Origin: Bacteroidota bacterium
GTDB lineage: Bacteria > Bacteroidota > Bacteroidia > Chitinophagales > Chitinophagaceae
NCBI GenBank assembly: GCA_018268015.1
Contig: JAFDXJ010000053.1
Coordinates: 124,001 to 188,000 of the forward strand
Reading direction: 5' to 3'
Length of the DNA stretch: 64,000 bases
This document shows, one piece after another, positions 36,134 to 44,954 of this stretch. Positions within the stretch are counted from its first letter, which is position 1. Each line of letters starts with the position of its first letter. The translations under genes were made by a program, and so were the position numbers. The notes under the pieces were generated by a model, which saw only the letters and a program-made list of their open reading frames with translations, was not told where the DNA came from and searched no databases.

Positions 36134-37276
36134 TTAAGTGAGATGAAACACGATGCGTATCAAAGTATAAATTCCTGCGGCCAGCAAGCCACTGACAGGA
36201 ATAGTAAGAATCCATGCCCATACCAGATTTAAAGTAAGGCCCCATCTAACTGCACTTAATCGTTTAGTGGCGCCTACGCCAATGATAGCACCGGTAATGG
36301 TATGTGTTGTGCTTACAGGTGCGCCCATATTAGCTGCGGTAAAAAGGGTAATGGCGCCGGCCGTCTCAGCACATACTCCTTCTAATGGTGTTACTTTCGT
36401 AATTCTGGTTCCCATGGTTTTGACAATTTTCCATCCTCCGCTCATGGTTCCAAGAGATATGGCCGTATAACAGGTAAGGGGTACCCAATCCGGTAAAGAG
36501 GCAAAGTCAGGAATATAATTTTGTGCAATCATGGCAGCGCCAATGATACCCATTACTTTTTGAGCATCACTCCCTCCATGGCCTAAACTGAGTGCTGCGG
36601 ACGAAACCAACTGGAGTTGCTTAAACATATTGGCTGTTCGCTGTGCACTTTCTCCTTTTATATAATTTATAAAATATGATACAATAAAAATAATACCCAG
36701 GGCCATAAGCCCCCAGAATTCAAAAGGTTTTTTAAAATCAATAAAAATCAGGCATGAGCTAACAACAGCAATAATAATGGAAATTTTCAACCAGAAATTT
36801 CTTTGTATGGTAACGAGTGTAATAAATATGGATAAAATCATACCAATGATTGGTGCCAATATAATATACAAAAAGGTAATACCAATCCCATTGGTAAATG
36901 ACCAGTTAATACTGCTGAATCCTGCATGTGCCACAGCAGCGCCGGCGAATCCACCGATCAAAGTGTGTGATGATGAAGAAGGTATTCCATACCACCAAGT
37001 CAATAAATTCCAGCAAATAGCAGCAATTACACCGGCAAGAACCACGTATAAATCATATGAACCCTGGTGTACCGTTTTGGCAACTGTATCTGCCACACCA
37101 TGATCCCTAAATATAAAAAAGGCCATAAAGTTGAAAAAAGCAGCCCAGATTACAGCCTGAAAAGGTGTGAGTACTTTAGTCGAAACGATTGTAGCAATTG
37201 AATTTGCGGCATCATGAAATCCATTTATATAATCAAAAATGACGGCCAGGATTATAATAATAACTAATAAAACCAT
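36134..37276 (-). CDS. Inorganic phosphate transporter, PiT family
   Basis: PiT carriers import metal-phosphate coupled to protons or sodium at the inner membrane. The 380-residue protein has about ten membrane helices in two inverted halves. Each half carries the family signature: GFHDAANSIATIVSTKVLTP near residue 19 and LGHGGSDAQKVMGIIG near 232. It follows the DUF47 gene with a 57-base gap, the common phosphate pair. The divergent porin and receptor suggest one phosphate-uptake locus. Confidence 0.94.
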   Translation of the reverse strand: MVLLVIIIILAVIFDYINGFHDAANSIATIVSTKVLTPFQAVIWAAFFNFMAFFIFRDHGVADTVAKTVHQGSYDLYVVLAGVIAAICWNLLTWWYGIPSSSSHTLIGGFAGAAVAHAGFSSINWSFTNGIGITFLYIILAPIIGMILSIFITLVTIQRNFWLKISIIIAVVSSCLIFIDFKKPFEFWGLMALGIIFIVSYFINYIKGESAQRTANMFKQLQLVSSAALSLGHGGSDAQKVMGIIGAAMIAQNYIPDFASLPDWVPLTCYTAISLGTMSGGWKIVKTMGTRITKVTPLEGVCAETAGAITLFTAANMGAPVSTTHTITGAIIGVGATKRLSAVRWGLTLNLVWAWILTIPVSGLLAAGIYTLIRIVFHLT

Positions 37277-37333
37277 AAATACAGGGGGAGTTTTATAAAA
37301 GGGATAATAGATGCCACGTTTTTCCTTGCGTTG

Positions 37334-37978
37334 TTAAGCATATTTGATAATAATGGATTCAATTACATCGGCAGCATCTTCACATTTATCTGTTGCTTTT
37401 TCAAGAGCCTGGTATATTTCTCTTTTTTTAATTACTTCTTTCACATCATTTTCAGCCTGGAATAAGTGGTCAATACTCAAATCGTAAATATCATCCGCCT
37501 GGTTTTCTATACTATTTACTTTTACCAAAGCTTCAGTAATCATCCACATGTTTTTCATAGAGCGCAATTCCATCACAGCATTTTTAATTTGCTCAGTACT
37601 TGCTAAAATAAGTTCTGCCATTTTGTGAATGCCCTGCTCATTTGGATTGACCCTGTAAAAATTTATTTTTTTTGCAGAAGCATATATATAATCTGCGATA
37701 TCATCCAGGGCACTGGCCAGGTAATGGATATCCTCCCTGTCAAATGGCGTAATAAAATTTCTTCCCAATTCAGTAAAAACCTTATGGGTCATTTCATCAT
37801 TGAGATGTTCCATGTGTTCAACTTCCGAAATGAGTGCAGAGCGCTTATCAAAATCAGGCTCATAAACGACTTTTTTCAATGTTTCGGCCATTTTAAAAAC
37901 AATACCCACGATTTCTTCAAACAAAGAATAAAAGACCCTGTCTTTTGGTGTGAAAAATTTGAATATGTTAGATACCAT
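37334..37978 (-). CDS. DUF47 (PhoU-like) protein
   Basis: The 214-residue protein is all-helical and matches the DUF47/PhoU-like family that accompanies PiT transporters and is thought to regulate them. Visible segments include FYSLFEEIVGIVFKMAETL, FITPFDREDIHYLASALDDIADYIY and QALEKATDKCEDAADVIESI; the acidic D/E-x-x-x-D pattern binds metal in PhoU relatives. It starts divergently from the porin gene, 160 bases away. Confidence 0.92.
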   Translation of the reverse strand: MVSNIFKFFTPKDRVFYSLFEEIVGIVFKMAETLKKVVYEPDFDKRSALISEVEHMEHLNDEMTHKVFTELGRNFITPFDREDIHYLASALDDIADYIYASAKKINFYRVNPNEQGIHKMAELILASTEQIKNAVMELRSMKNMWMITEALVKVNSIENQADDIYDLSIDHLFQAENDVKEVIKKREIYQALEKATDKCEDAADVIESIIIKYA

Positions 37979-37993
37979 TCAAGTGCGTTTTTG

Positions 37994-38001
37994 CAAAAGT
38001 A
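37994..38001 (-). promoter_or_regulatory. Candidate -7 element for DUF47-PiT
   Basis: On the minus strand this reads TACTTTTG, an exact TAnnTTTG match, 15 bases before the DUF47 start. Confidence 0.5.
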
Positions 38002-38037
38002 GGTTAGTTTTCCTATAAATTGCTAAGTGGGGCATTG

Positions 38038-38048
38038 GGTAACAATTT
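38038..38048. promoter_or_regulatory. GGTAACAATTT motif in the divergent phosphate-locus promoter region
   Basis: This 11-base word also occurs upstream of the TonB-dependent receptor (39448-39458). It lies between DUF47-PiT and the porin, about 66 bases before a porin box TAATATTG (38114-38121). A shared regulator site is possible. Confidence 0.35.
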
Positions 38049-38138
38049 AATAATATCAGCAGAGCATCATTTTTTTAAAAAAAAGACCGGGCATAATTAC
38101 ATCGTTATTTTATTAATATTGTAAATTTTATTATACCC

Positions 38139-39440
38139 ATGCCTCAAGTTATGCGAACCTTTATTTTGCTTTTCCTGGTTTTGTTTTTATGTAAAAATTC
38201 AAAAGGCCAGTTTATAATAGATATGATAGATACCACTAAAGATTCTGGTAAAGGCTTTCAGTCTGTTATTAATAAAAATCAACGTTTTAAAATAAGTGGC
38301 TACTTTCAGCCACAGTTTCAAATAGCTTCCACCGAAGGCGCTCAAAGCTTTAATGGAGGAAATTTTCAGCCTCAATCGGCCAATCGTTTTATGTTGAGAA
38401 GAGGAAGAATTAAATTTGATTATGTTCATTTTGGAAAAAATACAGCGCCTACAGTTCAATTTGTTTTTCAATTTGATGCCACGGAGCGAGGCGTTTCTCT
38501 GAGAGATGCTTGGGGCAGAATTCTTGAAAATAAACTGAATAATTTTGGCTTAGTGATGGGTATGTTTACCATACCTTTTGGGTATGAAATAAATTTATCC
38601 TCATCGTATAGGGAATCTCCTGAAAGAGGGAGAATGTCACAAATTCTTTTTACTAACCAACGTGACTTGGGCGCTATGGTTTCATTTGAGCCCAGGAATA
38701 AGAGCTCTTTTTTGAAATATATTAAATGGGATGCAGGCATTTTTAATGGACTGGGCTTGTCTTCATTTTCGGATTACGATTCTTATAAAGATATCATTAC
38801 CAGATTGAGTTTAAAACCTATTCCGGTTGATGAAAAATTGTATCTGTCAATGGGCCTCTCATTGTATGATGGCGGTTTTTTGCAAAATGATAAATACGTT
38901 TATACTTTAGGAAATGTCAATTCGCAGAAAAAATATATTGCCGATTCCACAGTGCAAAATATTGGATCGAAATTACCCAGGAAATATTATGGAGGAGATA
39001 TGCAAATAAAATTTATTCATTCCAAAGAAAGTCAAACGGAATTACGCGGGGAATACATTTTCGGAAAACAGACATCCGGTGCTTATACTTCTGTCACTCC
39101 CTCCACATTAATGACAGATCCTTATTATATCAGGAATTTTAATGGTGCATATTTTTATCTCCTGCATTCCTTCAATAAGCATCATCAATTGGGTATTAAA
39201 TATGACTGGTATGACCCTAATATAAAATTGAAAGGGGATGAAATCAATTCTCAGGCAGGTGCAACCGCAGCAGATATTAAGTACTCAACAATAGGATTTG
39301 GATATATATACCAACTCAATGAAAGCCTCAAAATACTTGCCTGGTATGACCTGGTTAAAAACGAAACCACGGCATTGCCGGGTTACACCGCAGATTTAAA
39401 GGATAATGTTTTTACATTACGCATGCAATTCCGGTTTTAA
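38139..39440 (+). CDS. Outer-membrane porin of the OprO/OprP (phosphate-selective) family
   Basis: The 433-residue protein has a signal peptide (about 1-24), then an amphipathic beta-strand pattern over the whole length ending in aromatic RMQFRF, as in trimeric porins. The segment FQPQFQIASTEGAQSFN and FMLRRGRIKFDYVHFG is typical of OprO/P. The divergent PiT and DUF47 genes and the receptor downstream support a phosphate role; selectivity itself cannot be read. The gap to the receptor gene is about 80 bases. Confidence 0.88.
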   Translation: MPQVMRTFILLFLVLFLCKNSKGQFIIDMIDTTKDSGKGFQSVINKNQRFKISGYFQPQFQIASTEGAQSFNGGNFQPQSANRFMLRRGRIKFDYVHFGKNTAPTVQFVFQFDATERGVSLRDAWGRILENKLNNFGLVMGMFTIPFGYEINLSSSYRESPERGRMSQILFTNQRDLGAMVSFEPRNKSSFLKYIKWDAGIFNGLGLSSFSDYDSYKDIITRLSLKPIPVDEKLYLSMGLSLYDGGFLQNDKYVYTLGNVNSQKKYIADSTVQNIGSKLPRKYYGGDMQIKFIHSKESQTELRGEYIFGKQTSGAYTSVTPSTLMTDPYYIRNFNGAYFYLLHSFNKHHQLGIKYDWYDPNIKLKGDEINSQAGATAADIKYSTIGFGYIYQLNESLKILAWYDLVKNETTALPGYTADLKDNVFTLRMQFRF

Positions 39441-39447
39441 AAAATCA

Positions 39448-39476
39448 GGTAACAATTTCTTAAAACTGAGATAACA
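39448..39476. promoter_or_regulatory. GGTAACAATTT motif plus second TAACA upstream of the TonB-dependent receptor
   Basis: GGTAACAATTT (39448-39458) is repeated from the porin upstream region. Two TAACA words (39450-39454 and 39472-39476) are 22 bases apart, about two helical turns. Their layout recalls direct-repeat operators of PhoB/PhoP-type regulators, but no experimentally defined site for this group is known to me. Confidence 0.35.
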
Positions 39477-39519
39477 TTCAAGTAATATTAGAATGGTCTT
39501 TTTGCATAAAATTAGAAAT

Positions 39520-42330
39520 ATGCAGAAGATCATTAAAAGCAAAAAAATTTTCATATTTATCTTTTTTGCTTTTTCATTTTGTTCAGTTTTCTCTCAAAAC
39601 ACCTTAATTACCGGGAAGATAATTGATGAAAAAAATATTGCCGTTTCCGGAGCTACAATAAAACTCCTTGAACTACAAAAAAACACCATTTCTGATGTGG
39701 ATGGAAGATTCACTATTGAAGTAAACCCCGGAAAAAAATATACGCTTGAAATTTCAGCAATGAATTTTGCTACCAAGCAAATTTCTGATATTGATGTCAC
39801 AGAAAAATCGATAATTGATTTGACAATTGTTCTTGAAAGCCAATCAAAAAATTTAGAGAATGTTATTATCAAAACAACTTCCAGAAAGGAAAGTACTAAT
39901 TCAATGATTCTTTTTCAAAAAAATACAAATGTAATTGCGCAAGTAATTTCAGCAGAATCTATACGCAGGAGTCCGGATAAAAATACAGGAGAGGCACTTA
40001 AACGCGCAACTGGTTTATCAATACAAGATGGACGATACCTGGTTGTTCGCGGATTGAGTGACAGATATAATCAGGCTATGTTAAATGGAATTTTATTATC
40101 TAGCACGGAACCAGACAGAAAATCATTTGCATTTGATATTTTCCCTTCGGCAATAGTAGAAAATATCGTAATAAATAAAACATTTATTCCGGAATATTCT
40201 GCAGAATGGGCGGGTGGTTTAATACAAATTACAACAAGAGAAATCCCTTCACGCAATTTTTTTAATATACAGATTGGAACGAATTTCAATACGAATACAA
40301 TTGGAAAAAATTTCGCTTTATATAACGGAGGTAATTTAGATTGGATCGGATTTGATGATGGAACCCGAGCGCTTCCAAATAATTTCCCCACCAAATCTGT
40401 TTATGCCGGATTAAGTGGTGCAGAACAAACTGAATGGGCAAAACCGTTTGCAGCACAAAACTGGTCCTATCAATCTACGTCCAATCCTTTAAATACTTTA
40501 GGCGAAAATTTCCAGATAAATGGAGGCTTTGCGACAAAATTATTTCATAAGGATTTCGGTGGAGTCATTACTGTTTCTTATAACAGGAGCGTGAAGAATC
40601 TGAACTATCAGAATAGTTTTTTTAATATTGATGATGGAAAAGCAACCCCATCGGTTGTTTATGAAAATAATAAATATTCTCAGGATATATTATGGGGAGC
40701 ACTGGCCAATTTCTCACTAAAGTTAGATGTAAATAATAAAATTACTTTCCGGAATTTATTTAATGTTAATACTTCAGATTACACCACTTTACGGACAGGG
40801 AAAGATTATGAGGCAAACTCAATTTTTGGTGAAAATATAAAGGCTTATGAGTTTGGATTTAAAAACAATACTTTTTTTAATACACAAATAAATGGGGAAC
40901 ATCGAATCAATGCATGGAACTCAAAATTTAATTGGTTTGGGAGTTTTATCATATTAGATCAGTATATTCCTCAACAAAGAAGATTACAATATAATCAATC
41001 CGCTAATGATTCAAATGCTCCATACTTGGCTTTATTATCCAATACTTTATCGCAAAAGTCAGGAAACATTTATTATGCGAACCTAAATGACTATATCTAT
41101 AACTTAGGTGGTGATCTTACGAAGACATTTAAATTATTTGGAAATCCGCAAACAATAAAAGCCGGATATATTTTTCAGGTAAAAGACAGAATGTTTGATG
41201 CACGTCCATTCTCTATTATTCTGCCATCAGACAATCCCGCTTTAAGAGCATTAGATCCTTCAATTATTTTTTCTCCCGAAAATTTTGGTACATCCCAAGG
41301 TCTATTTCAGGTAAATGAGCTTACTGGGATTTATTACAGATATATGGCTAATTCTATTTTAAATGCCGGTTATATCCAACTGGATAATACTCTCGCAGAT
41401 TGGTTACGGATTGTTTGGGGAGTTCGTTATGAAAATTTTGATCAGTTGGTGGGTAGCCCTCAAAAATCTGACCCCAGATATAATTATAGCAATACCGGCG
41501 ACTTCCTTCCTGCTGTGAATGCGACTTTTAAGTTGAAAAGTAATTCAAATTTTAGAGTTTCTGCTTCACAAACACTTGTGCGCCCTGAATTCAGGGAACT
41601 CACTGGTACAGCATTTTATGATTTTGAAATGGGCGCCACCGTAATTGGTAACTCAAATCTGGTGAGAACAAAAATATCAAACTTTGATCTGCGATATGAA
41701 ATATATCCTCATGCGGGAGAGTTAATCACCTTAGGCGTTTTTTATAAGCATTTTCAAAGCCCTATTGAACTTTCTTTAAATCAATCTGGCGCCGGATCTT
41801 CCAATACATTTAATTATCTTGATAATAAAGATACTAAAGCAACTAGCTACGGCATTGAATTTGAATTTCGCAAAAAATTACTTTTCATTGAAGCATTGAA
41901 AAATTTCACTTTACAAGGCAATTTTTCTTATATATATAATCGTATAAAATTCTCGGAATCCTCATTGGACAGGCCTATGCAGGGGCAATCACCATACCTT
42001 TTAAATGCAGGATTGCAATATGATCTTGAAAAATGGGGACTGAATACCACTTTACTTTTTAATGAAGTAGGCCGACGAATTTTATATGTGGGCAATGAGG
42101 CATATCCGTCAATTTGGGAAGCTCCCAGGCCATTGCTGGACCTTCAACTTGCCAAAAAAATATTGAAGAATAAGGCTGAAATAAAATTAAACATATCGGA
42201 TATTTTAAATCAGCGTGCAGTTTTTTATCATGACCTGAATTATAGTAAACAGAATGATTTAGGAGATGCTATTGCTATAAAAAGGAATTATGGTACTAAT
42301 GTGAGCATTAATTTCTCATTTAACTTTTAA
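39520..42330 (+). CDS. TonB-dependent outer-membrane receptor, phosphate locus
   Basis: The 936-residue receptor has a signal peptide (about 1-26), a carboxypeptidase-regulatory-like domain (about 27-110, LITGKIIDEKNIAVSGATIKL), a plug domain (NTGEALKRATGLSIQDGRYLVVRGLSDRYNQAML in parts, about 150-260), and a 22-strand barrel ending in aromatic NFSFNF. No SusD partner is present; instead a beta-helix lipoprotein follows after 26 bases. The substrate could be a phosphate ester or other phosphorus compound, inferred only from neighbours. ATG at 39493 is an alternative start, adding nine residues. Confidence 0.9.
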   Translation: MQKIIKSKKIFIFIFFAFSFCSVFSQNTLITGKIIDEKNIAVSGATIKLLELQKNTISDVDGRFTIEVNPGKKYTLEISAMNFATKQISDIDVTEKSIIDLTIVLESQSKNLENVIIKTTSRKESTNSMILFQKNTNVIAQVISAESIRRSPDKNTGEALKRATGLSIQDGRYLVVRGLSDRYNQAMLNGILLSSTEPDRKSFAFDIFPSAIVENIVINKTFIPEYSAEWAGGLIQITTREIPSRNFFNIQIGTNFNTNTIGKNFALYNGGNLDWIGFDDGTRALPNNFPTKSVYAGLSGAEQTEWAKPFAAQNWSYQSTSNPLNTLGENFQINGGFATKLFHKDFGGVITVSYNRSVKNLNYQNSFFNIDDGKATPSVVYENNKYSQDILWGALANFSLKLDVNNKITFRNLFNVNTSDYTTLRTGKDYEANSIFGENIKAYEFGFKNNTFFNTQINGEHRINAWNSKFNWFGSFIILDQYIPQQRRLQYNQSANDSNAPYLALLSNTLSQKSGNIYYANLNDYIYNLGGDLTKTFKLFGNPQTIKAGYIFQVKDRMFDARPFSIILPSDNPALRALDPSIIFSPENFGTSQGLFQVNELTGIYYRYMANSILNAGYIQLDNTLADWLRIVWGVRYENFDQLVGSPQKSDPRYNYSNTGDFLPAVNATFKLKSNSNFRVSASQTLVRPEFRELTGTAFYDFEMGATVIGNSNLVRTKISNFDLRYEIYPHAGELITLGVFYKHFQSPIELSLNQSGAGSSNTFNYLDNKDTKATSYGIEFEFRKKLLFIEALKNFTLQGNFSYIYNRIKFSESSLDRPMQGQSPYLLNAGLQYDLEKWGLNTTLLFNEVGRRILYVGNEAYPSIWEAPRPLLDLQLAKKILKNKAEIKLNISDILNQRAVFYHDLNYSKQNDLGDAIAIKRNYGTNVSINFSFNF

Positions 42331-42356
42331 TAAAAATCTAGAAAAAAAAACAATTT

Positions 42357-43772
42357 ATGAAACGACTATTGAGCATCACTTTTCTGGTGATATTACTTAC
42401 ATCATCTTGCAGAAAAATTGAGCAGGATAATATTATTATCAATGGAGGCGGCGGTGATACACAAGAAAATACAATTCTTGAAGGCAAAATTTCATCTGAT
42501 CGTACTTTAAAGGCAAATTATGTTTACAAAATTCGCGGTTTTGTATATGTAGTTGATGGAGCAAAATTAACCATCGAACCGGGTACGGTAATTCAAGGGG
42601 AAAAAGGAAGTACCTCAAGAGGGGCACTCATAATTACAACTGGTTGTCAGTTGATTGCAGAGGGCACAAAGGACAAACCCATTATCTTTACTTCAGATCA
42701 AGTGAACCCTCAAAGAGGTGATTGGGGAGGCATAGTCATTCTTGGTCTAGCTAAAACAAATGCCTCTTATAATGGAGTTCAAGGCATTGGTTCTGTAGAA
42801 GGAGGAGTCAATACTGCTGATGGTCTTGGTATATATGGTGGTCAAAATGATGATGATAACTCCGGTATTCTACGATATGTGCGTATTGAATATGCAGGAT
42901 ATGCATACTTACCGGATAATGAATTAAACGGTCTTACACTCGCCGGCGTAGGCAGAAATACCACTGTAGATAATGTTGAAATCTATAAAGCAAATGATGA
43001 TGCTATTGAATGTTTTGGAGGCAGTGTAAATATGAAACATCTCGTTTTTATCAGTACACTAGACGATGATTTTGATACTGATAATGGTTGGAGTGGACAG
43101 GTACAATTTGGTATTGTAATGCGTGATTCACTTATTGCCGATATTTCAAAGTCGGAATCATTTGAAAGTGATAATGATGCAAATGGAAGTGCTCTTACTC
43201 CTCAAACGAAAGGAACTTATAGTAATATTACAGTTATAGGTCCAAGAGCAAATAGTGCAAATGTTGGAAACAGTCTTTTTCTTGCCGGGGCACAAATACG
43301 GAGAAACTCTTCAATTTCAATTTTTAATTCTGTAATCATGGGCTATCCGACAGGATTGCTTATAGATGCAAGTAAAGGAACACCTACGGATCTTAATATA
43401 CAGTCCAATTCGCTATTATTTCAAAATAATATTATATCCGGATGTGCTACTCCATTGGTTTATTCGCCCAGTACAACCACACCTACCGGATGGGATATTA
43501 CAAACTTAACAGCCTGGTTTAATACACCTTCAAATGGCAATACAATTTTAGCGACCAATGATGAGGTAAAATTATCAGACGCTTTTAATTATATCAATCC
43601 GGATTTTACCCCAATGGATAATTCCCCATTATTGCAAGGCGCTGATTTTTCTAATTCTAAATTAAGTAGTGGAAGTTTCTTTACACCAGTTTCTTATCGC
43701 GGTGCTGTAGGACCTACTGGCCTGGATGCTGACTGGTGGAAAGGTTGGACGAAATTGAATTTAAATTTATAG
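42357..43772 (+). CDS. Lipoprotein with parallel beta-helix repeats, partner of the receptor
   Basis: The 471-residue protein has a lipoprotein signal (LTSSC, acylated Cys at residue 18) followed by a low-complexity linker with GGGGD, and a right-handed beta-helix-like domain with repeating G-x-I/V and N-rich turns (about 55-330: LTIEPGTVIQGEKGS, GGIVILGLA, LRYVRIEYAG, TVDNVEIYKANDDAIE). A distinct C-terminal part follows. The closeness to the receptor gene suggests a surface partner that binds or processes the receptor's substrate. I recognise no enzyme motif. Confidence 0.78.
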   Translation: MKRLLSITFLVILLTSSCRKIEQDNIIINGGGGDTQENTILEGKISSDRTLKANYVYKIRGFVYVVDGAKLTIEPGTVIQGEKGSTSRGALIITTGCQLIAEGTKDKPIIFTSDQVNPQRGDWGGIVILGLAKTNASYNGVQGIGSVEGGVNTADGLGIYGGQNDDDNSGILRYVRIEYAGYAYLPDNELNGLTLAGVGRNTTVDNVEIYKANDDAIECFGGSVNMKHLVFISTLDDDFDTDNGWSGQVQFGIVMRDSLIADISKSESFESDNDANGSALTPQTKGTYSNITVIGPRANSANVGNSLFLAGAQIRRNSSISIFNSVIMGYPTGLLIDASKGTPTDLNIQSNSLLFQNNIISGCATPLVYSPSTTTPTGWDITNLTAWFNTPSNGNTILATNDEVKLSDAFNYINPDFTPMDNSPLLQGADFSNSKLSSGSFFTPVSYRGAVGPTGLDADWWKGWTKLNLNL

Positions 43773-43790
43773 AGAAGTTTTCAGATTTTG

Positions 43791-43822
43791 AATAACAAAA
43801 CGGCTTTTGCCGTTTTGTTATT
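43791..43822 (+). terminator. Strong terminator closing the phosphate/receptor operon
   Basis: A perfect 14-base inverted repeat (AATAACAAAACGGC / GCCGTTTTGTTATT) with a TTTT loop, the strongest hairpin seen in the window. The A/T outer arms make it potentially bidirectional, so it may also stop the leftward proC remnant. Confidence 0.9.
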
Positions 43823-43866
43823 TTGGAATCATTATTTAGAAAATCTTCTTTGTTTAATGATAGGTC

Positions 43867-44083
43867 TCACATGTAGTTGATAATTTTTTTGTAGCTGGTT
43901 ACAATCCCTTTGATTAATGAGGAACTGAATCCCTGATGCTCCATTTCATTGAGGCCCGCAATGGTACAGCCTTTTGGCGTAGTAACTTTATCTATTTCCT
44001 GTTCCGAATGTGTGTGTCTTGAAAGTAATAAATTCAGCGGCGTCTTTTACTGTTTGCGCAGCAATAAGTGATGCAGTACTGCG
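43867..44083 (-). pseudogene. proC: proC remnant: 5'-truncated, frameshifted pyrroline-5-carboxylate reductase
   Basis: The minus strand encodes the C-terminal dimerisation domain of pyrroline-5-carboxylate reductase in two frames. The first gives STASLIAAQTVKDAAEFITFKTH; the second gives HSEQEIDKVTTPKGCTIAGL and continues to INYM before TGA (43867-43869). The frame changes at an ACACACA run; adding one CA unit restores a continuous protein through the VT-x-P-x-G-x-TIAGL motif. The N-terminal two thirds, including the NADPH domain, are absent, replaced by the crotonase gene. It is a decayed gene. It fills most of the 311-base gap 43773-44083, whose only other feature is the terminator at 43791-43822. 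Confidence 0.8.
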
Positions 44084-44860
44084 TCACTTATTTTTATTTT
44101 TAAACTGGGCAATATAATTCCTGCTATACTCACTCAGGATAAGCCTGCCGCTTGTTTTGGCTCTTTCTTTTAATAAATCATCCCAGTGTTCGGTACCTTT
44201 CCAGAAGATATCTTTGATATTCTTCATGGCTTCCGGGCTATAGTGAGAAAGTGTGGTAGAAAGCCTGTTAATACTATCGTCCATTCCGGCAACATCATTA
44301 TGTAATTCTGCATATAATCCTTTTCGCCTTGCCCAATCTGCAGGGCGCCAAAGAGCTGCATCTATGGCAAGTTGTGAAAAAGAAGATAGACCAATCTTCC
44401 TCTCCACCGCAGGTCCTACAACAAAAGGCCCGATTCCCAATCCCAGTTCACTTAGTTTTACATCAGCACCTTCAACGGCAATTGCATAATCTGCTGCAGC
44501 CGCAAGGCCAACACCTCCGCCCACACATTTTCCATGGATACGTGCAATGATCAGTTTGGGGCATTTGCGCATATCATTAATTAGATGTGCAAAACCATTA
44601 AAAAATTGAAACCCTTCTGCTTCATTTTGAATAGACATCAACTCATCAAATGAGGCTCCTGCACAAAAGGCTTTTTCTCCCCCTGAACGCAGAACAATTA
44701 CTTTTGTCCTTTCGTTTATTCCTTCAGCATGTATCTGTAATGCAATAGCATAGAGCATTGCACCGGGTAATGAATTACTTTGCGGATGAAAAAATTCAAT
44801 AGTGGTAATACCATGTTCATGGCTGGTCGTTATGTATCCTCCTGCAATATCCTGAGTCAT
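44084..44860 (-). CDS. Enoyl-CoA hydratase/isomerase family protein
   Basis: The 258-residue crotonase has the two oxyanion-hole segments: GGEKAFCAGASFDEL (about 60-74) and the GKCVGGGVGLAAAADYAIA segment (about 102-120). The catalytic acid is likely in the following SELGLGIGPFVV. It is divided from paaZ by 94 bases on the same strand and may serve phenylacetate or related aromatic-CoA degradation (PaaF or PaaG role), but sequence alone does not separate those. It abuts the proC remnant at its 3' end. Confidence 0.88.
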   Translation of the reverse strand: MTQDIAGGYITTSHEHGITTIEFFHPQSNSLPGAMLYAIALQIHAEGINERTKVIVLRSGGEKAFCAGASFDELMSIQNEAEGFQFFNGFAHLINDMRKCPKLIIARIHGKCVGGGVGLAAAADYAIAVEGADVKLSELGLGIGPFVVGPAVERKIGLSSFSQLAIDAALWRPADWARRKGLYAELHNDVAGMDDSINRLSTTLSHYSPEAMKNIKDIFWKGTEHWDDLLKERAKTSGRLILSEYSRNYIAQFKNKNK

Positions 44861-44954
44861 AAAATAATTTGATTTTGAAGTTGATGACGAAGGTCAAATT
44901 TGTTTTGAAATTGTAGTAATTATTTAAAATAAAATTTTGGAAAAATAGAACTCA

